From Lunularia cruciata (Eukaryota > Streptophyta > Marchantiopsida > Lunulariales > Lunulariaceae): a stretch of DNA of 64,000 bases. Below are positions 59,001-64,000 of the stretch, piece after piece. Position 1 is the first letter of the stretch; every line of letters begins with the position of its first letter. A program made the position numbers and the translations under genes. The notes beneath the pieces were generated by a model, which was given only the letters and a program-made list of their open reading frames with translations, had not been told where the DNA came from and ran no database searches. Location of the stretch: NCBI GenBank assembly GCA_948567375.1, contig OX419758.1, forward strand, positions 47,869,001 through 47,933,000, read 5' to 3'.

Positions 59001-62000
59001 CTAATCGTCCACGCGTCTGGGTAGCACTGTGTTGATAATTCCTATTCCTAGTCACTACTGTCTCTCTGAAATTCATAATGCTATAATTATCGAAGCTGGG
59101 AACGGTGAGTGGTACGGTTGTAGAACCTCATTGTGGGCTGATCGATTGCGGCTTCCAAGTACCAAAGCAGGCAAGGCAATCCAACCAACTAAGAGCGCAT
59201 GAGAGGAAACGATATGAAATAAAGATGAGAGAGAGAGGTGTTCCTATTAAAATATGAAACCACACAGCAGCAATTATGGGCATATGATGGTGAGCATGTG
59301 AAATAACACAAGTGACGTAAAAGAAGATATACTGGAATGGTTAGCTGATAATTACTACTCCAAGACTTGAAGAAATACATGGGGACTACTTCTCTTACTA
59401 AACTCAGCAGGAGTTCCAATACTGAATTGCATTCGATACAAATGGTTTCTTAAGGGACCAACCACGCAAGATCTATTTTGGTTAACTTTCAAAAAGAAGT
59501 TTTAAGTTTCAAGATAAATGTCCTTATTACAAGTAAGGTTAGCTTATACAGTAAACTGCTGTATCCCTTTCGAAACTTCATTGAGAGCACCATAAAGCCG
59601 TTCACTTTGAAATTTTTAACATCTATGTGAAATTGAATTTTATTTGCTTGCTTTCCTTCAATCTTTGTTAGTCACGTTTCAGATGATATATCCTTTCTTA
59701 TTTCTTATTTCGTCTCTCCTTGTACGGCTTGATGGGGTCTTCCCATCCTTCATGTTCTCTACGCCTTTTCCCCCGTATTGTCCACAGTATTATCACTTTG
59801 CATATGATGTCCTTAGAGATAAAAGAAAGCTTAGATATCCTTCAGTTTAAATTTTTTGTTTCATCTCCTTCTCACATATATCAAAGATCTACATAATATT
59901 TTGATCCTCAGAACGGAAATGAAGGTTTTCAACGACCATGATTACTTTAATATACATTTTATTTATATTTTAAGATATTAAAAATATTTCCAATATTGAA
60001 TAGCTCATATAGTTATTGAAATAATTTCATAATAATTATTGATATTACTTATTAGTTAGATATAATCATTTTTTGACCTCATTATTATTGAAACCAACAT
60101 GGGTTCATATTTGAACAATTTTGTTGAACAATTTGAACAACTCTAAACTGAACTCGTCAGATTGCTTAACTAGTTGGTATTTATTTCACAAATACAGTTT
60201 AGGCCTCACTGATGCTTCGAGCAAAGTTGAGTAGGTATCAAAAGATAAGAATGGATGCTCTATCCATATCTGTTAGCATCACTGATGGAAAGAAGTTGAT
60301 TCGAATGAGATGATGAAATTAAAGTGTGTTATCCAATGCTTTGAAACTAAATACAGAATTTGAAGTAAATTTCAGTTTTCATGGGCGGGACCTTGATGTT
60401 AAATTTTACTAAATAGTTTTAAAGTAACAGATATTTTTTCAAATTTGAGATAAAAAACTATATTATTCTATGTAAATAATATAAAATTATTATGATTTAA
60501 GTTCTGTTTCGTGAATATAAGAAGAGAAAAGAGTACCGCTCTTTATTAGTATTCCATAAAGAGCGTAATTTAATTTAGAGAGTAAGAAATATAAGAAGTC
60601 TTCTATCTTACTATATGTACGTGAGGAATCGAAGCTTTTGAAAAGAAATAAAATGCTCGTTACATCTACTATAGCTTGTTTTATCAGGATGTTTCTGTGG
60701 AAATCCTTTTCCCAGAAATAAGTAATAATTTGAATAAGGATCAAAACATCCCAATTATAAGAATATTAAAGGTCTTTAGAATGGATGTAAATATGAGTAA
60801 ATCAAGGACATTGGATCTTAGTGAGACACTAATCATACATTCAAAGGAGTAAAAGATAAAAGAAACTCAGATTAAACTAGGATTGCTTGATACATATTTT
60901 GTCCTGTTTAATTTTGTATAAATGTATATATTCACTCCAAAAAAATTGCATATTAATTAATATGATTTTCAATGAACGTTATATTTGAGCTCTCACCTCA
61001 AGGTCTAATAATTGATCAATCACCTCAAACTAAGCATGATTTTGATTCTCCAAGTCAAAAAAATCAATTTGATTCAAGAAAGCAAGAATAGCAAATGATG
61101 TTTTTCTGATGAAGACTTAGAAACTTTAATATCAAACAAGGCATGCAACTTCCTGGGATTGAATTGGCATTCATTTATGAGTTCAAGATCTATGTGTATA
61201 TTTATAGCCCAAGAGTATTCTTATGATAAGAAGATGACGTGTCGATGATACTATTTAGGGGAAAACATGAGATATCAAAATAGTAGATTTAAGTATTGCT
61301 TGATTTTCAAGGTAGGTAGATATGAGCGATGAGAGAAATATCTCTTTTCCAAAAAGAGTTATAGACGAATATGTTGACAAAGTTAAACACGATGCAAAGT
61401 AATTCGCTGAGTAAATCCTACGGAGCTAGGAAAATCCTGAATTTCGAGGTAAGGAACAATAAATAATATTCTTTATCAATACCCTAGCTAGTCGAAAGTA
61501 TTAAGTATTGTAAACTACCCAAGATATTACATCGTTAGTTTATATGGTAAAGTATATTTGTTTCTTGTTGGACCAAATTGTTATGAAGATTTCGGTCATT
61601 ACGGGGACCTTCTTGATACAAAAGGGGAGAACAGATAATGATAATTCATTTTGCAAATTTATCAGAAAAGATTTGGCAACGAGATTAAGACACAAAGTTG
61701 CTCTTATTCCAAGTTCAATTTGTTGTAAAAGTGATGCAATAACAATGTCTAAAACTGCAATCAAGTAATAAAAAAACCAAAAAAGAAGAAGACCAAGTAA
61801 TTAGATAAAAATAAAATAAAATGGTGAGACTATCGGTTATGATTTTAATTGAAGAGATCAAGTACAATATCAAATATTGATATGAAAATTTGTGATTATA
61901 TAATTTAATATGGCAATAGAAATATTGGAAGATAGAATATGTACTTTAATAAAGAAGTATTGGAAGTTAGAATATGCACTTTAATACTTCGATGGACGTA

Positions 62001-63999
62001 GTAAACTTTGGTAAAATTTAAATTGATTCATGAGAGGCCAATAGCTTTCATGACACATATTCGATAAGTTTCATATCATATCGTTTTGTGGGAAACGAAG
62101 TTAACCTGTCCATCTCTCACAACCTTCGAACACTAAATTGAGCAGAAGAAATCGCTTAGACATCATTTATTGAAACTGAGTTCACTTGACCTTCAAATGG
62201 GAAGTCTCTAGAGTCTGCCCATGCGGGAATTTGGCAACTGTAAATTTGACTTCTCTGAGCTGCTCGAAAATTACTTTGGTCCACAGTTGGGGAAACGCGC
62301 TCATGCGTCTTACGATTCCTTCAATTCCAGGACGATTCCACTCCATCGAGACACTTAGTTGGAGAGAACGGTAGATACCAATAAGGGATAGATCCATCAT
62401 CAGATAGATATCGTTAGAGCGGTTCTGTCTCGTATAGTAAAATCATCTAATCCGCGAGACGAGATTAGGTGCGGAGGAGGCTTATGCAGCTCCGTGACAC
62501 ACATGTGTTTTTGTAGGAATGCTTCGTCACTCTCAAAAGAACGAGGTGAGAGGTGAATGGCACCTGGGTGAATGTTCATGTGCACACCACGCGCAGCCGG
62601 TAGGAAAACAAGAGCGATAGATTGTTGAAGTTGGTGAGTAGGAGGGAACGAGAAGCAGCAGGATGGACAAAACGATCTGGTAAAAGAATCCTAGAGCCGA
62701 GGAGTAAAAGTACATGATACCCAGATTGAAGAATTGATGAAACTAAATCTGGCTGCTATTTCTGTGTTTCTCCAAAATTCGAGAGTATTGCACACTATTA
62801 TGTTAACTTGCTATCAACTGCTCCGATTGACGTTCCTTAACTTCCGCAGTTCTGGAGTAGAATCTATCGGTATCTACCGGCATTTGTCCCCTGTCTAAAG
62901 CAGGTGGCAGGGAAGGGGAATGGGCAACCTACCGTAGTGGTACTATAACCAAATAGGGAGGGAATAATAGACCTTCTACGGAACAGAACTGGGGTTATCC
63001 TCGCCGTGCCAGGACGGAGGTGACTGCCACAACAACGGACGAGAATGGGACCGTCAGTCTTCTACGGTGGCTAGAGACAAAACTGAAATGATGGTTTCCG
63101 GAGGTGCTGCAGAACGTCAGCCCGTCAGATGGATGGATGACGATGAAGCTCCAAGATCTGTCCAATTGGCTAACGGACAGACGGGACTACTGTAGGTGAG
63201 GTTGCTTCGTTCCCTATAGTTCCTACGCGGTCGCCTTTTCTCTGTTCACCGCATAATGTAACTGCAGTTGGTAGAAGGTGAGTGTGAACCACGTTGACAA
63301 ACCGCACGAGACTGGGCTGCAGCTACTGTACACGGTGCATGTTGTGAAACCCTGAGCTTCAGAAACTAATTTTTTTTTCTAAATTTATAAGAGCAATCTT
63401 GCTGCAAATACCGGTACTCTCTTTGCTCTGGCGTTCAGGTACTTTGTGGGTGTTATGTCGCAGGGAATGTGGATAGATTTATTCATATCGTGGAGGATAC
63501 AGGCTTTTATCAAACAAGATAGTTATCAGCAACGAAATCCACTGATAAAAAGAAGTCTCAGAACATATACTGTAGTTGCCCGTTTGATGCTCTATGCGGC
63601 AACGAATACCACATCATATCACACGATTTAGGCGTTTGCGTTATCAATCGGAACAGATGAGAAGTAAAAGTGTATATCAGCAAATCTTCGTATTATCTAT
63701 GTTGGCTCTTGTTATCACATCTTCCTCAGCTTCTAGAGTTTATCAAGATATCATTTGAAAAAGCCACTTTTGATTGCCTAAATCTTTCTTTTTCCGTTCA
63801 TGTCCGAGGAATTGGACCACCAAACTGATATCGATAGATTAAAACCGAAAAATGATATTGAGAAGATGGATTTACACACGCACACACATACACACAAGTT
63901 TGCATATCCCAACATTTCTGACGTTAAGAAGTAACAAGACATTCTATAGCTCACAGTTTCCCATTTCCCTCTTTTGAGTATCACTTCAACTGATTATCT
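56010..63999. other. Intergenic sequence without a supported gene
   Basis: Island-like to about 59.4 kb, AT-rich to about 62 kb, then less AT-rich again. At 57267-57366 a plus-strand stretch ends in G|GTAAGT and could be an exon, but the protein is unrecognised and the opposite strand is also open (57111-57497). No tRNA or rRNA was found. A (CA)n run lies at 63874-63896. Confidence 0.45.
63874..63896. repeat. Interrupted (CA)n microsatellite
   Basis: A CA run with single G and T interruptions. Confidence 0.9.
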
Positions 64000-64000
64000 T

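Overview
This window is plant nuclear DNA. The evidence is spliceosomal introns with GT/AG borders, chromodomain Ty3/gypsy retrotransposons primed by initiator tRNA-Met, a PIF/Harbinger transposon, and one gene whose protein looks like the land-plant SCP1-like small phosphatases of the SSP4/SSP5 type. The AT-rich, transposon-packed spacers alternating with less AT-rich gene-bearing islands would suit a bryophyte (perhaps a moss), but I cannot fix the species. No rRNA, tRNA or CRISPR array was seen.

Layout. (1) 1-5408 is a nest of gypsy elements: the 3' end of a plus-strand element (1-1523) sits inside a minus-strand element (1524-5408), which also carries a solo LTR (2944-3696). (2) 5409-14960 has no recognisable gene: AT-rich to about 9.8 kb, then less AT-rich with several short perfect hairpins and a 110-bp duplication. 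(3) 14961-24204 is read as one 9.2-kb PIF/Harbinger element with 33-bp imperfect terminal inverted repeats. It holds a Myb/SANT-like ORF1 (+), a DDE transposase (-), and between them a decayed two-exon gene of about 721 codons of unknown family. That gene becomes visible only when seven in-frame TAG/TGA codons are read through. (4) 26894-32967 (+) and 34859-41194 (-) are two complete but dead chromoviruses of a second family. Each has target-site duplications and each is interrupted by a solo LTR of the first family. (5) 43326-44076 is another solo LTR of the first family. (6) 45.6-47.1 kb holds a decayed coiled-coil coding stretch.

(7) 49.8-56.0 kb is the only apparently intact gene: a six-exon FCP1/SCP-type phosphatase of 566 residues (CDS 52494-55555), with a pyrimidine-rich leader region upstream and AATAAA at 55984. 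(8) 56.0-64.0 kb has no gene I can support.

The transposable elements record relative ages. Family-2 gypsy elements (A, B) were in place before family-1 LTRs entered them. Four of the six family-1 LTRs are solo, so recombinational removal has been common. Premature stops in the Harbinger genes are only TGA or TAG, as expected from C-to-T decay at methylated CG and CHG sites.
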